From assembly GCF_003034915.1 (NCBI RefSeq), contig NZ_PZJX01000050.1, forward strand, positions 117,689 to 181,688: 64,000 nucleotides of DNA, in the 5' to 3' direction. This document shows, piece by piece, positions 42,052 through 49,885 of the stretch. A model generated the notes under the pieces. That model saw nothing but the letters and a program-made list of their open reading frames with translations. It made no database searches and was not told the DNA's origin. The translations under genes and the position numbers were made by a program. Source of the DNA: Mesorhizobium helmanticense (lineage in GTDB: Bacteria > Pseudomonadota > Alphaproteobacteria > Rhizobiales > Rhizobiaceae). How positions within the stretch are numbered: position 1 is the first letter of the stretch; each line of letters starts with the position of its first letter.

Positions 42052-43265
42052 GAGCGCCGCCCAGCTGCCTTGCGGGAAGACTTTCGCGGCTCGCGAGCGG
42101 ACGGACCTACAGGTTCGCCATCGCCCGTCACCTCAGCCTCATAGCCCCAATGATCCCAGCCCTGGCGCGGCGAACGGCAGAACATTTCCAGCCTCGGCGT
42201 GCCCGGCCACAGCCGCTCGATCTGCTCGGCGAAGAAATCCGGCTTGGCGCTGTGCCCGCCGACGGGATGCGCGGTCAGCTTCTGCGGTTGCGTGCCGGGC
42301 AGCGGCGCCGGAAAATCGCCGCGCGTGCCGATCAGCAGCAGCTCCAGATTGTCGAAGGACCAGTAGCCGGTGCCGAGCTGCCGGCCGGGATACTGCTTCT
42401 CCCAGCCCCAGAAACTCTTGAACTCGAAACCCCATGCCCGTATGCAGGCCAGGCCGTTGGCGAGGTCGGTCACCCACAGGAACAGCGCCGCGTTCTTGGC
42501 TGCCGGGCAGCCGAGGTCGAGGATCGCCGGCAGGTCCATCGTCGGATAGTGGTTTTCGGCGCTCTTCTCGCGGCCGGTCACTTCCGAATGGACAAGGAAT
42601 TTCCATGGCGGATCGGCATAGATGATCGGAAAGGTCGGGCCTTCGGCGCCATCCTTCCACCAGATCGGCGCAGTAGCCTGGCCGCGCTCGGCGACGATAT
42701 CCAGATGCGCGACGCGCACGCTGTGCGCGAGCTTCTGCTTTTCGGCGCGGATGATCTTCGCGCCCTTCATGTATTCGCCGACGTTCGGCTGGTCCGGCAC
42801 GAAGGCGGTCTTGATCGCCTTGCTCGCCGGTTGGCGAACGCCATCCTTCCCCTCGACCTCTTCGTGGTGCGGAATTTCCGCACCAGCGACCAGCTTTCGA
42901 CGCACCGCCGAAACCGTTTTGTCATCGACGCCAAGCATGGCGGCGATCGCCCGCGACGATATCGACGGCGTATCGCGCAGCTGGTCGCCGATGACGGCTC
43001 GCTTTTGTGCCGAGGTCAGGTGCCGGCGGGCGAAGTTCAGCTCGCGCGACAGCGTCCGCTTCTCGACCTCGGACAGCCCCTTGCGCACGAAGCGCGGCCA
43101 GTCGACCAGCCCGAGGCTTTCGCAGATCTCGACACGGTGATGCCCGTCGATGATCTCGCCGGCTTCGTCATACTCGACCGGCACCAGCACGCCATGCGCG
43201 ATGATCGAGCGTTCGAGCGACTGGAATTCTTCCGGCGAAAGGCGCGGCAGGAGCTGGTATTTCAT
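42048..43265 (-). CDS. ParB-like nuclease domain fused to MT-A70 adenine methyltransferase
   Basis: 405 residues from ATG 43265 (KYQLLPRLSPEEFQSLERSI). Residues 1-80 are a ParB/sulfiredoxin fold (GVLVPVEYDEAGEIIDGHHR); 80-150 a helix-turn-helix (SSRAIAAMLGVDDKTVSAVR); from about 200 an MT-A70-type N6-adenine methyltransferase with PIIYADPPWKF, FLWVTDLANG, LLIGTRGDFPAP and EMFCRSPRQGWDHWG. Could modify element DNA against restriction or regulate replication. First certain gene of the operon running to 36468. Confidence 0.88.
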   Translation of the reverse strand: MKYQLLPRLSPEEFQSLERSIIAHGVLVPVEYDEAGEIIDGHHRVEICESLGLVDWPRFVRKGLSEVEKRTLSRELNFARRHLTSAQKRAVIGDQLRDTPSISSRAIAAMLGVDDKTVSAVRRKLVAGAEIPHHEEVEGKDGVRQPASKAIKTAFVPDQPNVGEYMKGAKIIRAEKQKLAHSVRVAHLDIVAERGQATAPIWWKDGAEGPTFPIIYADPPWKFLVHSEVTGREKSAENHYPTMDLPAILDLGCPAAKNAALFLWVTDLANGLACIRAWGFEFKSFWGWEKQYPGRQLGTGYWSFDNLELLLIGTRGDFPAPLPGTQPQKLTAHPVGGHSAKPDFFAEQIERLWPGTPRLEMFCRSPRQGWDHWGYEAEVTGDGEPVGPSAREPRKSSRKAAGRRS

Positions 43266-43297
43266 CACACCATCCCGAGCGCGGGGTGATCCGGGAA

Positions 43298-43610
43298 TCA
43301 TTTGCTTTCCCCGATTCGCTCCGCCGAACGCGCCTCGCGCAGCACGGCGATGGCCTGCAATGGCGTCAGACCAAACTGGGCCCGAAGCGCAGGGATGATT
43401 GGATGCTCGCAGGTGGCAGAGTTCGCTCGATACCAGGCTGCCGCGATCTCAATTGCGGCGCTCGACTGATGGCAGAGACCGGTGGTTCCGCCGATCGGAA
43501 GGTTGGGAAGACGCGAAAATTCAGTTGTGTTTTCAATGGGCCGTTTTTGCCCGTTGGGAAAACTAAGCTCTTGAGCTAATTGGACTGTGGTGCTTCTGTC
43601 GGGATCGCCA
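43298..43610 (-). other. reading frame lacking a start codon while integrated, completed on excision
   Basis: The minus frame ending in TGA 43298-43300 encodes SSAAIEIAAAWYRANSATCE and PALRAQFGLTPLQAIAVLRE, family-like sequence of a small phage protein. Upstream it is open through the right att core to TAA at 43624-43626 with no ATG, GTG or TTG before the family part. If the ends are joined at the 15-bp core, the codons AGT and ATG (29308-29306) precede it, giving a 105-residue protein. It lies 32 bases before the ParB/MT-A70 start. Confidence 0.6.
43596..43610. other. attR core
   Basis: CTGTCGGGATCGCCA, identical to the last 15 bases of tRNA-Arg at 29289-29303. After it the sequence resumes host-like flank (ATCTTTTCAATGGC). 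Confidence 0.78.
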
Positions 43611-43619
43611 ATCTTTTCA

Positions 43620-43745
43620 ATGGCTTATGTGGACCTGCACGAACGCGGCGCTTTTGCGGGACGCCACATTCAGGTCAAGAGCTTCGACAATTTCGCTGAT
43701 GCTTCAGCTTACGCGCGGCCCATGGCAGCCAATCAGCGGCCCTAG
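43620..43745 (+). CDS. possible very small protein beside attR
   Basis: 41 residues from ATG 43620 (AYVDLHERGAFAGRHIQVKS, FDNFADASAYARPMAANQ). The composition is protein-like, but no ribosome site or homologous family is evident; its start lies in a segment resembling the integrase 3' end. Doubtful. Confidence 0.3.
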   Translation: MAYVDLHERGAFAGRHIQVKSFDNFADASAYARPMAANQRP

Positions 43746-43963
43746 CCGGTTTGCTTTGTGAAGTCGTGGCGGCGCGCGCGAACATGTGCGAGCAAATTCG
43801 CTTCGTTGACGACGCCATGCTGAAAGAGGCTCAGTATGGTCGAAGCCAGAACATGCTTGTCGATCGATGTGCTGTACCATTTTGCATCGGCGGTTACTTG
43901 ATCGGCCACCCGTTGGCAGAGTGCCCTGTCTTCGGCGTCAAGAAATTGACTTGGTGCTGGCAT
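43742..43963 (-). CDS. hypothetical small protein
   Basis: 73 residues from ATG 43963: PAPSQFLDAEDRALCQRVAD, KHVLASTILSLFQHGVVNEA, LLAHVRARRHDFTKQTG. All-helical, coding-like throughout. The frame is open to 44104 but the extra residues (Pro/Ala-rich) are less convincing, though they could form a signal. Chromosomal side of the attR site. Unknown. Confidence 0.5.
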   Translation of the reverse strand: MPAPSQFLDAEDRALCQRVADQVTADAKWYSTSIDKHVLASTILSLFQHGVVNEANLLAHVRARRHDFTKQTG

Positions 43964-44174
43964 CACGACCGTTGGCAGGGCGAGAGCAGCGGTCCGGTGC
44001 CCGCTCCGGTGCGGACAGATGTCGGCACCGGGCCTCGCCGGTTGGGGGTGGGGGGCTCCGGCTGCAGATACATGCACCATCACTAGTATCGCCGAAGCAT
44101 GCAAACGAAGGAGGACGCGCCCGCACTTCTATCCGCGGCTCGGCAATGGCTGATAATCCAGCGGTGGGCGCAGC

Positions 44175-44229
44175 GGTCCCGTAGCTCAGCTGGATACAGC
44201 ACCGGCTTCGAATCCCGTCGGGATCGCCA
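44175..44229 (+). pseudogene. degenerate tRNA-Arg
   Basis: GGTCCCGTAGCTCAGCTGGA and TTCGAATCCCGTCGGGATCG followed by CCA match tRNA-Arg at 29227 at both ends, but 22 bases including the whole anticodon stem-loop are missing. It cannot decode. Because it retains the 5' half it is a copy of the tRNA gene and not merely an att duplication. Confidence 0.85.
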
Positions 44230-44271
44230 ATTTATTCTGGGTCCATTCTGGACACATATGCTCCAATTTGC

Positions 44272-44302
44272 ACCGGAAAGGCTGGCGAAGCCGGTCTTTT
44301 TT
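44272..44302 (+). terminator. hairpin with T run after the tRNA remnant
   Basis: ACCGG...CCGGT (44272-44276 and 44291-44295), inner GGCT/AGCC, then CTTTTTT. Position 43 bases after the tRNA remnant suggests a former tRNA terminator. Confidence 0.45.
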
Positions 44303-44435
44303 CGGATATCGCTGATCGTCCGGATGCTTTCGGCGAAGGGATTCGCCGACGTCGCGGACACCTCAAGTGCCTGCGTTCATTCCATGTCCGCGGTCGAAGA
44401 GGGGTGGACCGTATTCGCCAATGGCGGGGGCGGGC

Positions 44436-44470
44436 CGATCTGAACGGGGCGATCTGAACGGGGCGATCTG
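44436..44470. repeat. 14-bp tandem repeat in front of the transporter start
   Basis: CGATCTGAACGGGG at 44436-44449 and 44450-44463, then a partial CGATCTG (44464-44470) ending 3 bases before ATG 44474. The GGGG runs are the only ribosome-site-like sequence, so copy number sets their distance from the start. Confidence 0.8.
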
Positions 44471-44473
44471 CGA

Positions 44474-45700
44474 ATGACATTGATGGGCGCGGCCGCGTTG
44501 CTGATCCTGATCCTGACCTATGCCGGCGTTGCCATCGGCACGATCCCCGGGTTGCGCCTCGATCGGGCGGGCATCGCGCTGCTGGGCGGCGCGGCGATGA
44601 TCGCCATCGGCGCGCTCTCCATGGAGGACGCCTACCGCGCCATCAGTTTCGACACCATCACGCTGCTGCTCGGCATGATGATCGTCGTCGCGCATCTGAA
44701 AGTGTCGGGCGCCTTTCGTGCGCTCGGCGCTTTCGCCATCGAGCATGCGCATGCGCCTTTCATGCTGCTGGTCATGGTGACGGTGCTGACCGGTGTCCTG
44801 TCGGCCTTCCTGGTCAACGACGCGATCTGCCTGGTGATGGCGCCGATCGTCGTCCACGTCACCCGCGTCATCAACCGCAACCCGGTTCCCTATCTGATCG
44901 CCACGGCCACCGCGTCGAATTGCGGCAGCGTCGCCACCATCACCGGCAATCCGCAGAACATGGTCATCGGCGCCCTGTCGGGAATTTCCTATCCGGCTTT
45001 TTCGGCCGCACTTGCGCCGGTGGCGCTGTTCGGCCTCGTCGCCGTCATCGTCATCGTGCGCATCGTCTACCGGGCCGAATTCGCGCGCCAGACCGAGCTC
45101 AGCCCCGAAGTCTATCGCGGCCGCATGCTGCCGGGCCAGGTGCTGAAAGCGGTGGTTGTCTGCATCGGGCTGGCGATCGCCTTCTTTGCCGGGGTTCCGG
45201 TCGCCAAGGCGGCACTCATCGGTGGCGCCATCCTTCTGGTCACCCGCGCCATCAAGCCATCGCGCATCTACCGCGAGATCGATGGGCCGCTGCTGTTCAT
45301 GTTCGCCGGCCTGTTCATCGTCGTCGCCGGCGCAGAGAAGACGCTGCTCACGCCCGACATCATCGCCTCGGCAAAAGACCTCGGCCTGGGCGATGTCTGG
45401 CGGCTGTCCGGCTTCACCGCGGTGCTGTCCAACATCATGAGCAATGTTCCGGCGGTGCTGGCGCTGCGGCCGTTCATTCCCGGCCTCGAGAATCCCGAGC
45501 GCGCCTGGCTGGTGGTGGCCATGAGCTCGACCTTGGCCGGCAATTTCACGCTGCTCGGTTCCGTCGCCAATCTGATCGTCGCCGAGCAGGCGCGGGCGGC
45601 GGGCAAAACACTGTCCTTCATGGCCTTCTTCAAGGTCGGCCTGCCGCTGACGCTGGTGACGCTGCTGGCCGGGACGGCGTGGATGGCCGCGATGCCTTGA
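44474..45700 (+). CDS. SLC13/ArsB-type anion transporter
   Basis: 408 residues with about 11 membrane helices. Ion-transporter-superfamily marks: LVNDAICLVMAPIVVHVTR, TASNCGSVATITGNPQNMVI in the first half and SNIMSNVPAVLALRPFIPG, MSSTLAGNFTLLGSVANLIV in the second, the paired hairpin/unwound-helix motifs of Na+/dicarboxylate and arsenite-like carriers. No arsR or arsC neighbour, so arsenite export is not supported; a carboxylate or sulfate-like anion is equally likely. Confidence 0.85.
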   Translation: MTLMGAAALLILILTYAGVAIGTIPGLRLDRAGIALLGGAAMIAIGALSMEDAYRAISFDTITLLLGMMIVVAHLKVSGAFRALGAFAIEHAHAPFMLLVMVTVLTGVLSAFLVNDAICLVMAPIVVHVTRVINRNPVPYLIATATASNCGSVATITGNPQNMVIGALSGISYPAFSAALAPVALFGLVAVIVIVRIVYRAEFARQTELSPEVYRGRMLPGQVLKAVVVCIGLAIAFFAGVPVAKAALIGGAILLVTRAIKPSRIYREIDGPLLFMFAGLFIVVAGAEKTLLTPDIIASAKDLGLGDVWRLSGFTAVLSNIMSNVPAVLALRPFIPGLENPERAWLVVAMSSTLAGNFTLLGSVANLIVAEQARAAGKTLSFMAFFKVGLPLTLVTLLAGTAWMAAMP

Positions 45701-45708
45701 TTGTCGCT

Positions 45709-45823
45709 AGAGCATGATGCCGAAAAGTGTGAAGCGGTTTTCGGACGACATCATGCTCTATCTCTTTGATTTAGAGCCGGATTCAGATTTCAGGTCGACT
45801 TGACCTGAAATCATCCGGCTCTA
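45709..45823. repeat. nested palindromic repeat pair between the transporter and cyoD
   Basis: First: AGAGCATGATG (45709-45719) pairs with CATCATGCTCT (45749-45759), inner CCGAAAA/TTTTCGG. Second: TAGAGCCGGAT (45772-45782) with ATCCGGCTCTA (45813-45823), inner GATTTCAGGTC/GACCTGAAATC (45786-45796, 45802-45812). The last three bases are the cyoD stop codon. Related in core to the repeats at 6903 and 63196. Confidence 0.85.
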
Positions 45824-46231
45824 AGGCATCATCTCGGCCTGATGCGCGCTCATCGGAGCCATGTTCTGGTTGAGATGACCCATGATCCATATCGACCCCA
45901 GCACGACGAGCGTGACGATCAGCACGCCGAAGGCAAGCGCCAGCACGTTGTTGGTGTTGTCCGAGCCCGTGGTCAAATGGAGGAAGAAGACGAGGTGCAC
46001 GCCCATCTGCGCTATCGCCAGCACCACCAGGGCCGAGATCACCGCCGGCTGGTAGATCAGGCCGGTTTGCGCCGCGAGGAAGGAGGCGATGGTCAGGAGG
46101 ATCGCCAGGCCGAAGCCGAGCAGGTAGCCCGGCAGCCCTCCTGCCGGCTCGTGCTCGGTGATGCTCTCCTCGCCAGGTGCTGAATCGCGGCGATCGAGGT
46201 CTTCGTCGATCCGGCTGTCGATGTCGGTCAT
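45821..46231 (-). CDS. cyoD: cytochrome o ubiquinol oxidase subunit IV
   Basis: 136 residues with three membrane helices (YLLGFGLAILLTIASFLAAQ, VISALVVLAIAQMGVHLVFF, LALAFGVLIVTLVVLGSIWI) and the family block HLVFFLHL. Assists assembly of the CuB site. ATG 46231 overlaps the cyoC stop (ATGA). The TAG stop is donated by the palindromic repeat, so the C-terminus (MAPMSAHQAEMMP) may be altered relative to relatives. Confidence 0.93.
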   Translation of the reverse strand: MTDIDSRIDEDLDRRDSAPGEESITEHEPAGGLPGYLLGFGLAILLTIASFLAAQTGLIYQPAVISALVVLAIAQMGVHLVFFLHLTTGSDNTNNVLALAFGVLIVTLVVLGSIWIMGHLNQNMAPMSAHQAEMMP

Positions 46232-46920
46232 GACGATGCTCCGAGCAGATAGACCAGGGTGAAGATGGCGACCCAGATGATGTCGAGCGCGTGCCAGAAC
46301 AGGCCGAAGCAGTGCAGCCGCCGCAATATTTCCGGCCGGAAGCCCTTGACCCAAAGCTGCGCCATCATGGTGCCGAGCCAGAGCAGGCCAAGGCCGACAT
46401 GGGTGCCGTGGCAGCCGACAAGGGCGAAGAAGGCGGACAGGAAGGCGCTGCGCGAGGGGCCGGCCTGCTCGGCGGCCATCGCCGCGAACTCCTGCACCTC
46501 CAGGAACAGGAAGGCCGCCCCGAGCAGGCCGGTGACGAGAAGCCAGAACTGGGTGGCCGCCATCGACCGGCGCTGGGTCGCGAGCGTTGCGAGACCACCT
46601 GTAAAACTCGAGGTGAGCAGAAGCCCCGTCTGCACCGCAACGCGCGTGAGGTCGAACAATTCCTTGCCGGTCGGTCCGCCGGCCGTCGCCTTGGCCAGCA
46701 CGGCGTAAGCAGCGAAGAAGGCCGAGAACATGATGATGTCGGACAACAGGAAGATCCAGAAGCCGTAGGCCACGGTGACGAATTTCGAGGCCGGGCCGCC
46801 TTGTCCGTGGCCGGTCGCCCAGCCATGTGCGTTCCCGTGGCCATGGCCCGGTCGGTAAGCATCGCTTGTCGCGCTACCGGCGGCGATGTCGCTGGAAAAG
46901 GCGCCTGTCGCGTCGCTCAT
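46228..46920 (-). CDS. cyoC: cytochrome o ubiquinol oxidase subunit III
   Basis: 230 residues with five helices: FVTVAYGFWIFLLSDIIMFS, AVQTGLLLTSSFTGGLATLA, FFALVGCHGTHVGLGLLWLG, HALDIIWVAIFTLVYLLGA. An N-terminal His/Gly-rich stretch (GHGHGNAHGWATGHGQGG) is unusual and may bind metal. Start 46920 overlaps the cyoB stop. Confidence 0.95.
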   Translation of the reverse strand: MSDATGAFSSDIAAGSATSDAYRPGHGHGNAHGWATGHGQGGPASKFVTVAYGFWIFLLSDIIMFSAFFAAYAVLAKATAGGPTGKELFDLTRVAVQTGLLLTSSFTGGLATLATQRRSMAATQFWLLVTGLLGAAFLFLEVQEFAAMAAEQAGPSRSAFLSAFFALVGCHGTHVGLGLLWLGTMMAQLWVKGFRPEILRRLHCFGLFWHALDIIWVAIFTLVYLLGASS

Positions 46921-48926
46921 GCCACGCGCTCCCGCCTGCGCAGCCAGGCAAGCTCTGCGGCCTTGCGCTCGCCGTCGATGCGCGCGACCTCGTCCGCGGG
47001 GATCTCGTAGTCGCCATGGTCGCGCCACGCGAAGACGACGAAGGTGGCGTAGGCGCCGATGAAGCCGACGATCGCCAGCCACCAGATGTGCCAGATCAGC
47101 GCGAAGCCGATAAGCGTGCTGAAGAAGGCGGTGATGAATCCTGTCGGGCTGTTGCGCGGCATCTCGATCGGCTCGTAGCTCTCTTCGTCGGCCGGGCTCT
47201 GTTCCTCGAGGGCCCGCTGCTTGACCGTCCAGTAGGGTTCCTCGTTCTCGACCTGCGGCAGCCGCGCATAGTTGAAGACGGGCGGCGGCGAGGCGGTCGA
47301 CCATTCTAGCGAACGTCCGTCCCAGGGGTCGCCCGTATCGTCGCGCAGCTCCTCGCGGCGCCGGATCGAGACGACAAGCTGGGTAATCTGGCACGCGGCG
47401 CCGGCGATCATCACCAATATGCCGAACGCCGCCACCTTGAGGTACGGCGCCCAGATGTCCATGTCGATGTGCTGAAGACGCCGCGTCATGCCGAGCAGGC
47501 CGACCGCATAGAGCGGGGCGAAGACAAGGATATAGCCGGCAAGGGTGACCCAGAACGCCGCCTTGCCCCAGCCCTCATGCAGTCGGAAGCCGAACGCCTT
47601 GGGGAACCAGTAGGTGAAGCCGGCGAAGGCGCCGAACAGCACGCCCGAAATGATGACGTTGTGGAAATGCGCCACCAGGAACAGCGAATTGTGCAGCATG
47701 AAGTCGGCCGGCGGGACGGCGAGCAGAACGCCCGTCATGCCGCCGATGGTGAAGGTGGTCACGAAGCCCAGCGCCCACAGCATCGGCGTGTCGAAACGGA
47801 CGCGCCCGCCATACATGGTGAAGAGCCAGTTGTAGACCTTCACGCCGGTGCCGACGGCGATGACCGAGGTGGCGATGCCGAACGCCGCATTGACGTCGGC
47901 TCCAGCGCCCATGGTGAAGAAGTGATGCAGCCAGACCATGAAGGAGACGATGCAGATGAACAGCGTCGCCGCCACCATTGAGCGGTAGCCGAACAGCGGC
48001 TTCGAGGAGAAGGTCGAGAAGATTTCGGAATACAGCCCGAAGGCGGGGAGCACCAGGATGTAGACTTCCGGATGGCCCCATGCCCAGATGAGGTTCACGA
48101 ACATCATCTGGTTGCCGCCGGCTTCGTTGGTGAAGAAGTGGAAGCCGAGATAGCGGTCGAGCGTCAGCATGGCGAGCGTCGCGGTCAGGATCGGGAACGC
48201 CGCGACGATGAGCAGGTTGGAGGCAAGCGACGTCCAGCAGAACATCGGCATGCGCAGGTACCCCATTCCCGGCGCGCGCATCTTGAGGATGGTCGTCACC
48301 AGGTTGACGCCGGTCAGAAGCGTGCCGACGCCGGAGATCTGGATCGACCATAGATAGTAGTCGACGCCGACGCCCGGCGAATAGGTCGTCTCCGACAGTG
48401 GCGCGTAGGGCAGCCAGCCGGTACGCGCGAACTCGCCGACGACGAGCGAGATGTTGACCAACAGGGCGCCGGTTGCCGTCAGCCAGAAGCTGACCGAATT
48501 CAGCGTCGGGAAGGCGACATCGCGGATGCCGAGCTGCAGCGGCACGACGAAATTCATCAGCCCGATCATGAAGGGCATCGCCGCGAAGAAGATCATGATC
48601 GTGCCATGGGCCGAAAAGATCTGGTCGTAATGCTCCGGCGGCAGATAGCCGGGCCCGTGAATGGCCAGCACTTGCTGCGTGCGCATCATGATGGCGTCGA
48701 CAAAACCGCGCAGCAGCATCAGCATCGCCAGCACGATATACATCACGCCGATGCGCTTGTGGTCGACGGAGGTTAGCCACTCGCTCCAGAGATAGGGCCA
48801 ATATCCCTTCACGCTTATCCAGCCCAGCACTGCCGCTGCGGCCAGGAAGACGATGAGTGCGGCGCCGAGCGGGATGGGCTGATCGAAGGGAATGGCCGAC
48901 CAGTCGAGCTTGCCGAGCATCGTCAT
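46917..48926 (-). CDS. cyoB: cytochrome o ubiquinol oxidase subunit I
   Basis: 669-residue heme-copper oxidase catalytic subunit. Low-spin heme ligand in FSAHGTIMIFF, CuB and crosslink site WAWGHPEVYILVLPAFG, HH in VWLHHFFTMG, high-spin heme region LFLVAHFHNVIISG; K- and D-pathway positions are the A-type kind. Reduces O2 with ubiquinol and pumps protons. Start overlaps the cyoA stop (48923-48926). Confidence 0.97.
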   Translation of the reverse strand: MTMLGKLDWSAIPFDQPIPLGAALIVFLAAAAVLGWISVKGYWPYLWSEWLTSVDHKRIGVMYIVLAMLMLLRGFVDAIMMRTQQVLAIHGPGYLPPEHYDQIFSAHGTIMIFFAAMPFMIGLMNFVVPLQLGIRDVAFPTLNSVSFWLTATGALLVNISLVVGEFARTGWLPYAPLSETTYSPGVGVDYYLWSIQISGVGTLLTGVNLVTTILKMRAPGMGYLRMPMFCWTSLASNLLIVAAFPILTATLAMLTLDRYLGFHFFTNEAGGNQMMFVNLIWAWGHPEVYILVLPAFGLYSEIFSTFSSKPLFGYRSMVAATLFICIVSFMVWLHHFFTMGAGADVNAAFGIATSVIAVGTGVKVYNWLFTMYGGRVRFDTPMLWALGFVTTFTIGGMTGVLLAVPPADFMLHNSLFLVAHFHNVIISGVLFGAFAGFTYWFPKAFGFRLHEGWGKAAFWVTLAGYILVFAPLYAVGLLGMTRRLQHIDMDIWAPYLKVAAFGILVMIAGAACQITQLVVSIRRREELRDDTGDPWDGRSLEWSTASPPPVFNYARLPQVENEEPYWTVKQRALEEQSPADEESYEPIEMPRNSPTGFITAFFSTLIGFALIWHIWWLAIVGFIGAYATFVVFAWRDHGDYEIPADEVARIDGERKAAELAWLRRRERVA

Positions 48927-49885
48927 TCTCCCTCTTCAGGCCGCGGCTGATGGGCCATGGCTGGAACGCCCACCGCCAATTGCGCTTTCGGGCCGACATG
49001 TGGCTCGCCGGCGGCGGTCAAGGTCGGGCCCGGACCCGGCGGCAGCGTCTGGCGCACGACCGCATCGAACAGGCCGGGCTGGACATGGCCGAACGAGGCC
49101 GGTGGCACTTTGATGCTCTGCCGGGCAAGGTCCTGGTAAGCGCCCGCGTTTAGCACGCCACCACCACCCCGCACCGTCGAGACCCAGCTGGAGAAGGCAT
49201 CGGCCGAGATCGCCCGCACGCGGAAATTCATGTCCGAAAAACCGTCGCCGCTGAAATGCGCCGACTGGCCGAAATAATCGCCCTCGCGGTCGGCCTGCAG
49301 ATGCAGTTCGGTCTGCATGCCGTTCATCACATAGATCATGCTGCCGAGCTGCGGCACGAAGAAGGTGTTCATCACGCTGGCCGAAGTCAGCTTGAAACGC
49401 ACCGGCACGCCGGCCGGGACGACCAGCTGGTTGACCGTACCTATGCTCTGGTCCGGGTAGAGGAACAGCCACTTCCAGTCGAGCGCCACCACCTGGATTT
49501 CGAGGGGCGGCTGGCTGGAGGCGATCGGCCTGCGCGGATCGAGATGATAGGACCCGTAATAGATCAGGCCGCCAAGGAAGAGGATGGTGAGCGTCGGGAT
49601 GGACCAGACGATCAGCTCGATGCGGCCCGAATAGGTGAATTCCGGGTCGTAGCGGGCCTTGCGATTGGAGGCGCGGAACATCCAGGCGAAGGCAAGCAGC
49701 GCCACCAGCGTCGGAATGACGATGACCAGCATCACGGCCAGGGAGTTGAGCAGGATCGTGCGGTTGCCGGCACCGATCGGGCCTTGCGGATCAAGCACCC
49801 CGCCCGCGCAGCCGGACAGGCTTGCAGCCGCAAGCACCCAGAAAAGCGAGCGTGCCGGCCTGGATTTACAGGGCAACACCGGCAT
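48923..49885 (-). CDS. cyoA: cytochrome o ubiquinol oxidase subunit II
   Basis: 320 residues. Lipoprotein signal with lipobox LSGCAGG, two helices (SLAVMLVIVIPTLVALLAFAW and IVWSIPTLTILFLGGLIYYG), then the periplasmic cupredoxin domain (VQVVALDWKWLFLYPDQ-like). The CuA ligands Cys-x3-Cys are absent (GDGFSDMNFRV in their place), consistent with a quinol and not a cytochrome c oxidase. First gene of cyoABCD; no cyoE heme O synthase follows. Confidence 0.95.
   Translation of the reverse strand: MPVLPCKSRPARSLFWVLAAASLSGCAGGVLDPQGPIGAGNRTILLNSLAVMLVIVIPTLVALLAFAWMFRASNRKARYDPEFTYSGRIELIVWSIPTLTILFLGGLIYYGSYHLDPRRPIASSQPPLEIQVVALDWKWLFLYPDQSIGTVNQLVVPAGVPVRFKLTSASVMNTFFVPQLGSMIYVMNGMQTELHLQADREGDYFGQSAHFSGDGFSDMNFRVRAISADAFSSWVSTVRGGGGVLNAGAYQDLARQSIKVPPASFGHVQPGLFDAVVRQTLPPGPGPTLTAAGEPHVGPKAQLAVGVPAMAHQPRPEEGE

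Larger units (their letters stand above)
29289..43610. mobile_element. integrated capsid-encoding element (prophage remnant or phage satellite), about 14.3 kb
   Basis: Boundaries are CTGTCGGGATCGCCA at the 3' end of tRNA-Arg (29289-29303) and its exact copy at 43596-43610. Contents: tyrosine integrase next to the tRNA, a small integrase-companion ORF, replication-like protein with iterons, ParB/MT-A70 protein, HK97 capsid, prohead protease, scaffold-like protein, two zinc-binding proteins, two proteasome-like hydrolases and cargo. I recognise no terminase, portal, connector or tail gene. Almost all genes are on the minus strand with stop/start overlaps; only the 33901-35998 block is on plus. 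GC is visibly lower in the 31-36 kb part. Confidence 0.85.

Noticed and set aside
43286..43579. Plus-strand 97-codon ORF at the right end of the element
   Set aside because: It is antisense to the family-like minus frame ending at 43298 and has no domain or ribosome site.
44206..44229. tRNA remnant at 44175-44229 as the true right boundary of the element
   Set aside because: Its matching end has CCCGTCGGGATCGCCA instead of CCTGTCGGGATCGCCA, and it contains the tRNA 5' half, which an att duplication would not bring; the exact 15-bp core at 43596 fits better.
44474..45700. Arsenite efflux protein ArsB
   Set aside because: The fold fits, but there is no arsenic-resistance neighbour and the superfamily is broad; annotated only as an anion transporter-like protein.
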